This document shows positions 8,590-16,909 of a DNA stretch of 64,000 nt, piece by piece (the stretch's first letter is position 1; each line of letters opens with the position of its first letter). Position numbers and translations under genes: made by a program. Origin of the DNA: Plesiomonas sp051652165 (lineage in GTDB: Bacteria > Pseudomonadota > Gammaproteobacteria > Enterobacterales > CAMTGL01); assembly GCF_051652165.1 (NCBI RefSeq), contig NZ_JBOFTR010000015.1, positions 208,385 to 272,384 on the forward strand, written 5' to 3'. A model generated the notes under the pieces. That model was not told the DNA's origin, made no database searches, and worked only from the letters and a program-made list of their open reading frames with translations.

Positions 8590-10701
8590 TTACTGCTGCG
8601 GAATTCTCAACGTTTGCCCGATCATCACTTGATCTGATTTTAGTCGGTTAAATTGACGTAACCGAGACAATCCGACACCGTATTTTTCCGCAATCATGGA
8701 AAGAGACTCACCTGATTTTACTTTATGCTGCGTTGGCCGCGTTGCTGAGGTATTTGCTAACGCCTCTTTCACTGCAGTTGTATCGTTAAGGGGGATCTTG
8801 ATTTTCTGGCCTACTTGCACCTGATGGTTATGTAAGTTATTTGCAAATGTCAATGCATCAATAGACACTGAATAACGTGTGGCTATTTTCCCTAGAGAAT
8901 CACCGCGCTGCACAGTATAGGTCTCAACTGCACTTTTCTTTCCTGAACTGCTGCTCTTTACTGTACCTGTATTATTTGTACTTTTTGCCACTTCTGGTGA
9001 ATCAGCAAGTGCAGGTACAATCAGTTTTTGCCCCACATTGACTTGATCACGCTTTAACGCATTTAGCTCTCGCAGCGTTTGCATTGTGGTGTGGTAACGC
9101 TCGGAAATACGCAGCAAATTCTCACCCCGTTTCACTTCATGCACCTGTGTTTGCCCTTTTGTGGTGGCCGTTGGCTTTTCAACCACAGGAGCTGGCTGAT
9201 TGGTTGCTGGCGGTAACGACTGACTATTTTGGCTCTTGCGAGTTACCGGTACTTTTAGTTTTTGGCCAACTTGAACCTCACCAGAGCGCAAACGGTTTAA
9301 TGTTTTCATCTCGGCCACTGAACTGCCATATAAAGTAGCAATCCGCGTTAAGGTTTCACCCCGCTTTACAATGTGTGTTTGGGTGCTTGCAGAGGTGTTT
9401 TGGCGATCATTAATAACGGGTGCAGGATCAACAACGGGCCCAGGTTGAGCAGGCACGTGCTCTGTTTTTGTCGGTTTCGCTGGAGTCTTATTGGTTGTAT
9501 TTTTGGCGTTAGACACACTAACAACCGAGTTAGTGTTGCTTGCTCGTGTTGTAGGATGCTGACGATAATAGGTTTTAATCCCACGATAAATCGCGGTAGC
9601 CACTTTGGTTTGATGTGCGCTACTGCCAAGCAAACGCTCTTCTGACAAATTAGAGATAAACCCTGTTTCAACCAACAGTGAAGGAATATCCGGTGAGCGT
9701 AATACACCTAGACTAGCATGCTCAGGTCGGCGCTTATGCAATGGCGAGATTTGCCCCATCTCACGTAGCACCTTAGAGGCCACATCGTATCCCACCTTTT
9801 GTGAGTGGCCAAATTGCAAATCAAGTACCGTTTGACTCAGATAACGATCGCTATTATTACCCGACAGCACTTCACCTGCACCGCCAAGTAATTCAGATTG
9901 CTTTTCATGATCTTCTAACCAACGGCCCATTTCAGAGTTCGCACGGCGATTTGACAACACCCAAACTGATGCCCCTTTTGCACTGCGATTCGGCGCTGCA
10001 TCAGCATGGATGGAAATTAATAATTGTGCATTTTTATCACGGGCAATATCAGAACGGCCACTGACTGAAATAAAACGATCACGCTCGCGTGTCATAACAG
10101 CTTTAAAGCCACTATCGTTATTCAGCATGTCACGCAGTTTTTGTGCAATAGCCAACGTGACTTGTTTTTCACGTAAGCCATTTTTACCAATTGCACCAGG
10201 ATCTTGCCCACCGTGACCTGGATCAATAGCGATCACAACCCGCTCATTACTGCGCGTATTATTCGCAGTTGATGTCACTTGTGTACTGCTTGATACTGTT
10301 GTTCCCCCACCAATAGGGATCAACGACAGTACAACTTGATAGCCACTTCCACGCTTTTCAGTAACCGCTTTTGTATTAACGCGTTGTGATACATCTAACA
10401 CTAATCGCAGCGTACCACGCTGTGGCGCACTGCTTGTACGTACGCTATTAACTAATTTTCCACGATAACGCTTGGGCAAATTAGCTCTTTGCGTCGTATC
10501 AGATAAATCAACCACGACACGGTTAGGCCCACTTAAGTTAAAATAACTGTACGATGGTTTTCCGCTAAAACTCAAGACCAGCTCATTTTTTGAGCCCGTA
10601 TCACGCAAGCTGACATCAGTCAGCGTTGCTGCAAAGACCGGTAACCCACAACACCACAACAGCACACCCAACAGCAGTTGCCCACGAGATTTAATCCACA
10701 T
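8590..10701 (-). CDS. amiB: N-acetylmuramoyl-L-alanine amidase AmiB with four LysM repeats
   Basis: AmiB is a periplasmic zinc amidase that splits septal peptidoglycan during daughter cell separation, activated by EnvC in E. coli. A signal peptide (to about residue 24) is followed by an AMIN domain (about 25-125). The amidase_3 domain (about 155-375) shows IDPGHGGQDPGAIG, LLISIHADA and LLVETGFISN, which supply zinc ligands and the catalytic Glu. Four LysM repeats follow, beginning HIVKRGETL, HEVKRGENL, YTVQRGDSL and HKVKSGESL, separated by Ser/Thr/Pro linkers. At 703 residues it is much longer than E. coli AmiB (445, one LysM). It begins two bases after tsaE and ends 14 bases before mutL. Confidence 0.95.
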   Translation of the reverse strand: MWIKSRGQLLLGVLLWCCGLPVFAATLTDVSLRDTGSKNELVLSFSGKPSYSYFNLSGPNRVVVDLSDTTQRANLPKRYRGKLVNSVRTSSAPQRGTLRLVLDVSQRVNTKAVTEKRGSGYQVVLSLIPIGGGTTVSSSTQVTSTANNTRSNERVVIAIDPGHGGQDPGAIGKNGLREKQVTLAIAQKLRDMLNNDSGFKAVMTRERDRFISVSGRSDIARDKNAQLLISIHADAAPNRSAKGASVWVLSNRRANSEMGRWLEDHEKQSELLGGAGEVLSGNNSDRYLSQTVLDLQFGHSQKVGYDVASKVLREMGQISPLHKRRPEHASLGVLRSPDIPSLLVETGFISNLSEERLLGSSAHQTKVATAIYRGIKTYYRQHPTTRASNTNSVVSVSNAKNTTNKTPAKPTKTEHVPAQPGPVVDPAPVINDRQNTSASTQTHIVKRGETLTRIATLYGSSVAEMKTLNRLRSGEVQVGQKLKVPVTRKSQNSQSLPPATNQPAPVVEKPTATTKGQTQVHEVKRGENLLRISERYHTTMQTLRELNALKRDQVNVGQKLIVPALADSPEVAKSTNNTGTVKSSSSGKKSAVETYTVQRGDSLGKIATRYSVSIDALTFANNLHNHQVQVGQKIKIPLNDTTAVKEALANTSATRPTQHKVKSGESLSMIAEKYGVGLSRLRQFNRLKSDQVMIGQTLRIPQQ

Positions 10702-10703
10702 CC

Positions 10704-11171
10704 CTATTCGCCACTCATTTGTGCCAGTAATTGTTGCCCAATTAACGTATTCGCCTGTAAAACTGCACGACGAGTTTCCCCTTCATACTGCAGAGTTACA
10801 CTTAGATCGGCTGGCGGTAAAAACCCCTCTCCACGCTGTGGCCACTCAACAAGGCACAGTGAACGCTCTCCGAAGTAATCTCGAATTCCCATAAATTCAA
10901 GCTCTTCAGGATCAGCTAAGCGGTAGAGATCAAAATGGCAAACAGTCCAATTTGGTAACTGATAGGGCTCAACCAATGTATAAGTTGGGCTTTTCACATT
11001 TCCAGCATGCCCTAATGCTTGCACAAATCCACGGCACAAGGTTGTTTTCCCCGCCCCTAAATCACCATGCAAATAGATCACCGTGGCACTGACGCACCCT
11101 TGTGCCAAATATGTTCCTAATGCCACTGTTGCGGCTTCATCAGCCAAATGTAACGTTACAGATTTCACCAT
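10704..11171 (-). CDS. tsaE: TsaE, ATPase of the t6A tRNA-modification complex
   Basis: TsaE (YjeE) is the small P-loop ATPase that works with TsaB and TsaD to make threonylcarbamoyladenosine at position 37 of ANN-decoding tRNAs. The 155-residue protein has LHGDLGAGKTTLCRGFVQALGH, here given only as its Walker A GDLGAGKT, then SPTYTLVEPY and the Trp-containing LVEWPQRGE. Length matches the family. It heads the minus-strand block ending in hflC. In E. coli nnrD (yjeF) lies between queG and tsaE; no such gene is present here. Confidence 0.96.
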   Translation of the reverse strand: MVKSVTLHLADEAATVALGTYLAQGCVSATVIYLHGDLGAGKTTLCRGFVQALGHAGNVKSPTYTLVEPYQLPNWTVCHFDLYRLADPEELEFMGIRDYFGERSLCLVEWPQRGEGFLPPADLSVTLQYEGETRRAVLQANTLIGQQLLAQMSGE

Positions 11172-11418
11172 GATTCATTATTCGTTCTAATTAGAATGAC
11201 TTAACGGCTGATTAATGGGCAAATAATAGCACTGCAGACAGTGAATATTGAAGTTACACCAGTAATTACCCGCAATAGCCTCACTTTCCGCTAAAATAAC
11301 TGAAATAGATGCAGTTAAATACCCACTATGTACAAGAAATTTACACACTTATAGGTAATAGCAACAATTGCATCACGTAAACAACCATTCACTGCCAACC
11401 CTAAACACTGATATCCAT

Positions 11419-12726
11419 ATGATACCACCGACCGAGCAACCTATTGCACAACATCCACCTGTAGCACTTTCTCAACATGCACTGGCAGAGTTAGCTTTGC
11501 TCATTAAACAATGGGGCGTTTCGCTTGGTTTTCAGCAAGTGGGAATTTGCGATATTGATCTGCATAAACATGAACCCCTTTTACAACACTGGCTTGATAA
11601 CCATTATCACGGAGAAATGGGGTGGATGGCCAACCACGGTATGATGCGAGCTCGCCCTGCCGAATTACACCCTGGTACATTGCGAGTGATTAGTGTGCGC
11701 ATGAACTATTTACCAACACACGCCTCTTTTGCTCGCGTACTCAAAAACCCTACTCTTGGTTATATTAGCCGCTATGCACTGGGGCGCGATTATCACAAAC
11801 TGCTACGCCAGCGTTTAAAACAGCTAGGGGATAACATACAACAGCATGTTGGCGTATGTGGTTTTCGCCCATTTGTTGATTCAGCTCCGCTACTTGAGCG
11901 CCCATTGGCAGAAAAAGCGGGGATCGGCTGGGTTGGTAAGCATTCACTTATTTTAAGCCGTGAGGCCGGTTCTTGGTTCTTCCTTGGTGAACTGTTAGTG
12001 GATTTAGCCCTGCCTGTTGATCAGCCCATTACGGCAGAATGTGGCCGTTGTGTTGCCTGCATTACCACCTGCCCAACAGGTGCAATTGTTGAACCTTATG
12101 TAGTAGATGCGCGCCGTTGTATCTCCTATTTGACCATTGAAGCAGAAGGTGAAATTCCTCTAGCATTGCGGCCTGCTATTGGCAACCGTATTTATGGGTG
12201 TGATGACTGTCAGTTAATTTGCCCCTGGAATCGCTTTTCATCGTTAACGCAAGAGCCAGACTTTAGCCCACGCACCCACCTGCATGCGCCACAGTTATTA
12301 ACTCTCTTCGCGTGGGATGAGGCAATGTTTTTAAAGCAAACCGAAGGCTCGGCAATTCGTCGGATTGGGCATCGGCGCTGGTTACGTAATATTGCAGTAG
12401 CACTCGGTAATGCTCCTTATCAAGCCGACATCTTGCTCGCACTGCAACAACGTTTGGGGGATGATGAACTGGTTAATGAGCATATTCACTGGGCAATAAG
12501 TCAACAACAACACAAACTAGCGGCGCTGCAAACTTTTCGTGCCAACACTCACCTTATTCCTCTCCAGCAGAGTGATAATAAACACTGCGGCCCAGATTCA
12601 GCTACATGCGCTCAAGTACACTCTACTCTTACTGCAAGATCGTCAGAGTCATCAGGATCTGCACTCACCTCTCAGCAGCGTAGGCTTGTGCGGGCCATTG
12701 AAAAAGGGCTTCCACGTGATGCATAA
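11419..12726 (+). CDS. queG: Epoxyqueuosine reductase QueG
   Basis: QueG reduces epoxyqueuosine to queuosine in tRNA, using cobalamin and two [4Fe-4S] clusters. The cluster ligands are clear: CGRCVACITTCPTGAI and CDDCQLICPWN. Other family blocks are YHGEMGWMANHG and YISRYALGRDYHK, and the protein ends RLVRAIEKGLPRDA as in E. coli. The start is uncertain: the ATG at 11419 gives 435 residues, a TTG at 11368 gives 452, and neither has a good ribosome-binding site; similarity to E. coli QueG (379) begins around LIKQWGVSLGFQQVG. A Ser/Thr-rich insert of about 40 residues precedes the conserved C-terminus. It is divergent from tsaE. Confidence 0.94.
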   Translation: MIPPTEQPIAQHPPVALSQHALAELALLIKQWGVSLGFQQVGICDIDLHKHEPLLQHWLDNHYHGEMGWMANHGMMRARPAELHPGTLRVISVRMNYLPTHASFARVLKNPTLGYISRYALGRDYHKLLRQRLKQLGDNIQQHVGVCGFRPFVDSAPLLERPLAEKAGIGWVGKHSLILSREAGSWFFLGELLVDLALPVDQPITAECGRCVACITTCPTGAIVEPYVVDARRCISYLTIEAEGEIPLALRPAIGNRIYGCDDCQLICPWNRFSSLTQEPDFSPRTHLHAPQLLTLFAWDEAMFLKQTEGSAIRRIGHRRWLRNIAVALGNAPYQADILLALQQRLGDDELVNEHIHWAISQQQHKLAALQTFRANTHLIPLQQSDNKHCGPDSATCAQVHSTLTARSSESSGSALTSQQRRLVRAIEKGLPRDA

Positions 12727-12874
12727 CATAACGTCATAGCATCAATATCGATGATGGCAACGTGAAAATACACAAGATGGTCTATTCTCTACGCAATCAA
12801 TCCGCGAAATAGATCACTATTTTTGTCAACCACAGTTGACGACTGGCATAACGACTGTTCTTACACTGGGGATA

Positions 12875-12883
12875 TGTGGATAA
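12875..12883 (-). promoter_or_regulatory. DnaA box (perfect match)
   Basis: The plus strand reads TGTGGATAA, the complement of TTATCCACA. It is one of two exact boxes in this gap, in the same orientation as the second, 164 bases apart. Confidence 0.7.
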
Positions 12884-13038
12884 CAATTAGCAGATACCCG
12901 AAATTAAGCACAAGTCGGCATAAGAGAGTGCACAACAAGAGCTCAAAAAAAGTCTGGGAAGCCCGTATATTCAGGGGTGTTAACCATAATCAGAGCATAA
13001 ATCACTGTATTTTCTGCTGTATTAACAGGTTAACTATC

Positions 13039-13047
13039 TGTGGATAA
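13039..13047 (-). promoter_or_regulatory. DnaA box (perfect match)
   Basis: The plus strand reads TGTGGATAA in the context ATCTGTGGATAACTCTG. It is the second exact TTATCCACA in the gap. Confidence 0.7.
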
Positions 13048-13162
13048 CTCTGTTTACAAGGTAAGCAAAGCCATATAAATAGCGTGCTGCAAGAGAGAGA
13101 TTAACTTACGCATCAAGAGAATAAATGCAGCAGAATATAAATATACTGTGAACAGTAACGAC

Positions 13163-13183
13163 AAAAAAAGCCCGCACTGGGCT
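13163..13183 (-). terminator. Terminator of the tRNA-Gly operon
   Basis: On the minus strand AGCCC and GGGCT pair around a five-base loop, followed by a run of seven T. It lies 65 bases beyond the last tRNA. Confidence 0.8.
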
Positions 13184-13247
13184 CAATGTTCTGTTTAGAT
13201 AAATAAAACAGAATATTCGCATTGAAAGGGTTTATGTTAAGTTAGTT

Positions 13248-13323
<76 letters not shown>

Positions 13324-13360
13324 ATAACTAAAACATAAACACTGCTGTAATACGTAGAAT

Positions 13361-13436
<76 letters not shown>

Positions 13437-13497
13437 TTGTATTACGGCAGCGGTGCATTCTACATCAGCAACACATGGTTGGATAGACATGTGCATT

Positions 13498-13573
<76 letters not shown>

Positions 13574-13617
13574 ATACCTGTAGCATGCTGTTTAACGTCG
13601 TGAATATGCGCTGTACT

Positions 13618-13693
<76 letters not shown>

Positions 13694-13730
13694 ATCGCGG
13701 TAAGCATCATATATCAAGACGGTGTAAATT

Positions 13731-13806
<76 letters not shown>

Positions 13807-13868
13807 ATCACATCCCCTAAAGGGGCTTACACACATAGCAGCGAAAACCTCACTGCTACGGGCTGCGA

Positions 13869-13896
13869 ATTATACGGAGATTCGCTTTTGGTGCAA
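13869..13896 (-). promoter_or_regulatory. Stable-RNA-type promoter of the tRNA-Gly operon
   Basis: On the minus strand a perfect -10 TATAAT (13869-13874) lies 16 bases after TTGCAC (13891-13896). The segment after the -10 is G+C rich (TCGCAGCCCG), the discriminator type linked to stringent control of rRNA and tRNA promoters. That regulatory reading is inferred. Confidence 0.75.
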
Positions 13897-13920
13897 GTCT
13901 AAAACGAAAAAAACTTGCAC
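13891..13920. repeat. Inverted repeat across the -35 of the tRNA promoter
   Basis: GTGCAAGT (13891-13898) and ACTTGCAC (13913-13920) are perfect 8-base arms 14 bases apart. One arm contains the -35 hexamer, and the A-rich loop gives a T run on the minus strand. It could be an operator or a stem-loop on readthrough RNA from orn. Confidence 0.5.
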
Positions 13921-13988
13921 GAATGTGTTGAAGTGCTGACAAAGCATTCAGTTTGTTTACTTTGCCAGCAAGCAAGGAAAACCGTCAA

Positions 13989-14534
13989 TTAAGGCTGAAT
14001 AAAGTGCTCACGGTAGTAGCGTAACTCAGCAATAGACTCTCGAATATCATCAAGGGCTAAATGTGCACCTTGCTTTTGAAAACCGGCCAGAATTTCTGGT
14101 TTCCAGCGGCGAGCCAGCTCTTTAAGTGTGCTAACATCAAGATAGCGGTAGTGAAAATACTGCTCTAACTCTGGCATATGGCGATATAAAAATCGGCGAT
14201 CTTGACCAATACTGTTGCCACAAATAGGCGAACAACCCGCAGGTACCCACTTAGCTAAAAATGCCAATGTTTGTGCCTGTGCTTGTTCTTCGGTACATGT
14301 GCTGCTGCGTACGCGATCAACCAATCCGCTTGCCGTATGGGTTCGGGTACACCACTCATCCATCTTTGCTAACACATCGTCAGATTGATGAATAGCCAGT
14401 ACCGGCCCTTCAGCAAGAAGGTTGAGATCTTTATCAGTGACAATGGTAGCAATTTCCAGCACCTTATCGGTATCTGGCTCTAGCCCTGTCATCTCCATAT
14501 CAATCCAGATTAGATGTTCTTTATTGTTTGTCAT
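13989..14534 (-). CDS. orn: Oligoribonuclease Orn
   Basis: Orn is the 3'-5' exonuclease that degrades RNA dinucleotides, including pGpG from c-di-GMP breakdown. The DEDD exonuclease signature appears as LIWIDMEMTGL, then SPICGNSIGQDRRFL, YRYLDVSTLKELARRW and the late LALDDIRESIAEL. I chose the ATG at 14534 because AGGAG lies five bases upstream, giving 181 residues as in E. coli; in-frame GTG codons at 14540 and 14537 overlap that site. It is divergent from rsgA and upstream of the tRNA-Gly operon. Confidence 0.97.
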   Translation of the reverse strand: MTNNKEHLIWIDMEMTGLEPDTDKVLEIATIVTDKDLNLLAEGPVLAIHQSDDVLAKMDEWCTRTHTASGLVDRVRSSTCTEEQAQAQTLAFLAKWVPAGCSPICGNSIGQDRRFLYRHMPELEQYFHYRYLDVSTLKELARRWKPEILAGFQKQGAHLALDDIRESIAELRYYREHFIQP

Positions 14535-14576
14535 CACCACTCCTGCGTTTTTTCTCGCAAACTGCGTGTATGATAC

Positions 14577-14590
14577 AGGGTTTAAACCCT
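14577..14590. repeat. 14-bp perfect palindrome between orn and rsgA
   Basis: AGGGTTTAAACCCT is self-complementary and lies in the divergent orn-rsgA gap, 30 bases before the rsgA TTG start. Its role is unknown; it could be an operator. Confidence 0.4.
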
Positions 14591-14620
14591 CTGCGTGTAA
14601 TTACCAACGGGCAAATTACT

Positions 14621-15664
14621 TTGAGTAAGAAAAAGCTAACTCTCGGCCAACAGCGCCGTGTCAATGCAAACCAGCAACGTCGGCTCAAGCAAAAAGATCG
14701 CACTGTCGAGTGGGATGATGCTCTGCTTGGCGAGGCGCAAGAGGGCCTCGTGATCAGCCGTTTCGGTATGCATGCCGATATTGAATCTACCGATGGCAGC
14801 TTACACCGTTGTAATTTGCGCCGCGCCATCAAAAGCCTCGTTGCCGGTGATCAAGTGGTCTGGCGGCCAGGTAAAGAGCACCTGCAAGGCATCAGCGGTG
14901 TGGTTGAAGCGGTACACGAGCGCCACTCTGTGCTGACTCGCCCCGATTTTTACGACGGAGTAAAAGCAGTAGCCGCCAATATTGATCAAATCATTATTGT
15001 TTCATCCGTACTGCCGGAGCTCTCTACCGATATTATCGACCGCTATTTAGTGGCCTGTGAACAGGTCAACATCACACCTATTATAGTGCTAAATAAAGTC
15101 GATCTGCTCAGTGATGAAGACCGTATTTGGGTGAACGAAACCCTGCAACAGTATCAGGACATTGGCTACAAAATTTTGTGGGTCTCTTCCCATACCGGTG
15201 AGGGGATGGAGCTGCTCAATGCGCAGCTAAGCGAACAGATCAATATTTTTGTTGGCCAGTCAGGGGTGGGCAAATCAAGCCTGATTAACTTCCTGCTACC
15301 AGAGGCCAATGCCAGTACGGGTTTAGTTTCCGATAACTCAGGATTAGGTCAACACACCACCACCGCAGCCCGTTTATATCATCTGTCGCAAGGCGGCAAT
15401 CTGATTGATTCACCAGGTATTCGTGAATTTGGTCTGTGGCACTTAGATTCCGAGCAAGTAACCGAGTCATTTATTGAATTTCGTGACTATTTAGGCTCAT
15501 GTAAATTCCGAGACTGTAAACATGATAACGACCCCGGCTGTGCGATTCGTGCCGCGGTTGATGCGGGAAAAATCAGCACCACGCGCTATGACAGTTATCA
15601 CCGGATTTTGGAAAGCATGCTGTTAGCCCGTGCTCGCCGCCACTTTCCACAACGTGAAAGCTAA
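14621..15664 (+). CDS. rsgA: Ribosome small-subunit GTPase RsgA
   Basis: RsgA is a circularly permuted GTPase that tests late 30S assembly and releases RbfA. It has an OB-fold N-terminus (LVISRFGMHADIES), then the permuted motifs in order: NKVD (G4), the P-loop GQSGVGKSSL (G1) and DSPG (G3). A C-terminal zinc site follows in CKFRDCKHDNDPGC. The TTG at 14621 starts LSKKKLTLGQQRR, aligning with E. coli MSKNKLSKGQQRR and giving 347 residues. No strong ribosome-binding site precedes it. An in-frame ATG at 14570 would add 17 residues with no family counterpart. Confidence 0.96.
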   Translation: MSKKKLTLGQQRRVNANQQRRLKQKDRTVEWDDALLGEAQEGLVISRFGMHADIESTDGSLHRCNLRRAIKSLVAGDQVVWRPGKEHLQGISGVVEAVHERHSVLTRPDFYDGVKAVAANIDQIIIVSSVLPELSTDIIDRYLVACEQVNITPIIVLNKVDLLSDEDRIWVNETLQQYQDIGYKILWVSSHTGEGMELLNAQLSEQINIFVGQSGVGKSSLINFLLPEANASTGLVSDNSGLGQHTTTAARLYHLSQGGNLIDSPGIREFGLWHLDSEQVTESFIEFRDYLGSCKFRDCKHDNDPGCAIRAAVDAGKISTTRYDSYHRILESMLLARARRHFPQRES

Positions 15665-15850
15665 ATACATCACCAAAAAGTACAAGCCTGCTATCAACGC
15701 GGGCTGACTGACAAACCCGACGATTACAGGTAAAATGCGCGCCTTTTCTATGCCGTCACCGGCACGGTATTGTGGTTAAGGCGCGGTACGCATGGGTGTC
15801 AGGCACAATTTACAGACTCCGGCGTTAAAGGCGCATCAGAGAGGCATAAC

Positions 15851-16804
15851 GTGTTAAACAGAATTAAAATTGCACTACAATATCTGCTGCCAAAACAGTT
15901 GCTCACTCAGTGTGCCGGTTGGGCCGCAGAAAAGCAGGCCGGCGTGATTACACGTACCGCCATCAGTTTGTTTGCCCGCCATTACAATGTGAATATGCAA
16001 GAAGCGGTGAACAGCGATCTGGCTTCTTATCCCACATTTAATGCTTTTTTTACCCGCCCGCTCAAACAAAGCGCGCGCCCGATTAATTTTGAGCACAACA
16101 ATCTCTGCCTGCCGGCTGACGGTATGATTAGCCAGCTTGGTGCGCTGCGTGATGACCTGCTGCTGCAAGCAAAAGGCCACTACTACACGTTAGATGCACT
16201 GCTGGGCGGAGAAACAGCACTAGCCAAACAGTTCCGCCACGGCGCATTTGCTACCACTTATCTTTCCCCGCGCGATTATCACCGTGTACACATGCCGTGC
16301 GATGGTGTGTTGCGTGAGATGATCTACGTGCCCGGTGAGCTATTTTCAGTTAACCCACTGACTGCCGAAAATATTCCTAGCCTGTTTGCTCGTAATGAAC
16401 GGGTAATTTGTGTGTTTGATACCGTATTTGGCTCGATGGCACAAATTCTGGTAGGTGCAACGATTGTTGGCAGCATGGAAACGGTATGGGAAGGGACAAT
16501 CACCCCACCGCGCAAAGGTGAGTTGATGCGCTGGAGCTACCCTGCACGCGGTGAAACCGGTGCCATTGAGCTGAGCAAAGGGGCTGAAATGGGCCGCTTT
16601 AAACTTGGTTCAACCGTCATCAACCTCTTTCCACAAGATAGCATTATCTTCGATAACGGATTAGAGCATGGTACAGTAACTCGCATGGGGGAGCACTTTG
16701 CTCAACTTATGCACCCATCTACATGCACGGTTGCGGTTACTCCAAGTGAAAAAGAACCAGAATTAAATGTTATTAGTCAAGATGATACAACAACAGCCGT
16801 ATAG
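15851..16804 (+). CDS. psd: Phosphatidylserine decarboxylase proenzyme Psd
   Basis: Psd makes phosphatidylethanolamine at the inner membrane and cleaves itself to form a pyruvoyl cofactor. The cleavage motif LGST is present; with the GTG start at 15851 its Ser is residue 254, the E. coli position. Other conserved blocks are YLSPRDYHRVHMPCDG and FARNERV. The GTG start has GAGAGG six bases upstream and gives 317 residues (E. coli 322). More upstream starts back to 15770 would add unrelated sequence. It follows rsgA and precedes mscM, as in E. coli. Confidence 0.96.
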   Translation: MLNRIKIALQYLLPKQLLTQCAGWAAEKQAGVITRTAISLFARHYNVNMQEAVNSDLASYPTFNAFFTRPLKQSARPINFEHNNLCLPADGMISQLGALRDDLLLQAKGHYYTLDALLGGETALAKQFRHGAFATTYLSPRDYHRVHMPCDGVLREMIYVPGELFSVNPLTAENIPSLFARNERVICVFDTVFGSMAQILVGATIVGSMETVWEGTITPPRKGELMRWSYPARGETGAIELSKGAEMGRFKLGSTVINLFPQDSIIFDNGLEHGTVTRMGEHFAQLMHPSTCTVAVTPSEKEPELNVISQDDTTTAV

Positions 16805-16866
16805 ATTTTACGGTGTTTTATTGCCTAGACAGTAACCGGCAATACGTGAATAAATCGTGAATACTC

Positions 16867-16892
16867 AGACCGTCATTTACGGCGGTCTTTTG
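16867..16892 (+). terminator. Terminator-like hairpin between psd and mscM
   Basis: AGACCG and CGGTCT pair around a 10-base loop, followed by TTTTG. It lies 60 bases after psd and ends 18 bases before the mscM start, so it may only partly separate the two genes. Confidence 0.65.
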
Positions 16893-16909
16893 TTCGAATG
16901 AGGTCGCGC

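Larger units (their letters stand above)
12727..13162. other. Intergenic region with DnaA boxes, in the position of E. coli datA
   Basis: No convincing gene lies in this gap between queG and the tRNA-Gly cluster. It holds two perfect DnaA boxes (TTATCCACA on the minus strand) at 12875-12883 and 13039-13047. Weaker 7-of-9 matches lie at 12766-12774 (AAATACACA), 12826-12834 (TCAACCACA) and, inverted, 13147-13155 (CTGTTCACA). As I recall, E. coli datA, which titrates DnaA and promotes hydrolysis of its bound ATP with IHF, lies between the glyVXY tRNA genes and queG. Position and boxes agree. I found no clear IHF site by eye. The function is inferred. Confidence 0.55.

Noticed and set aside
12823..13047. 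74-residue open frame in the gap after queG
   Set aside because: No ribosome-binding site, no recognisable sequence, and it runs through both DnaA boxes.
12727..13162. Chromosome origin oriC
   Set aside because: Only two exact DnaA boxes, few GATC sites, no clear set of AT-rich 13-mers, and no origin-linked genes (mnmG, rpmH, dnaA, dnaN). A datA-like site fits better.
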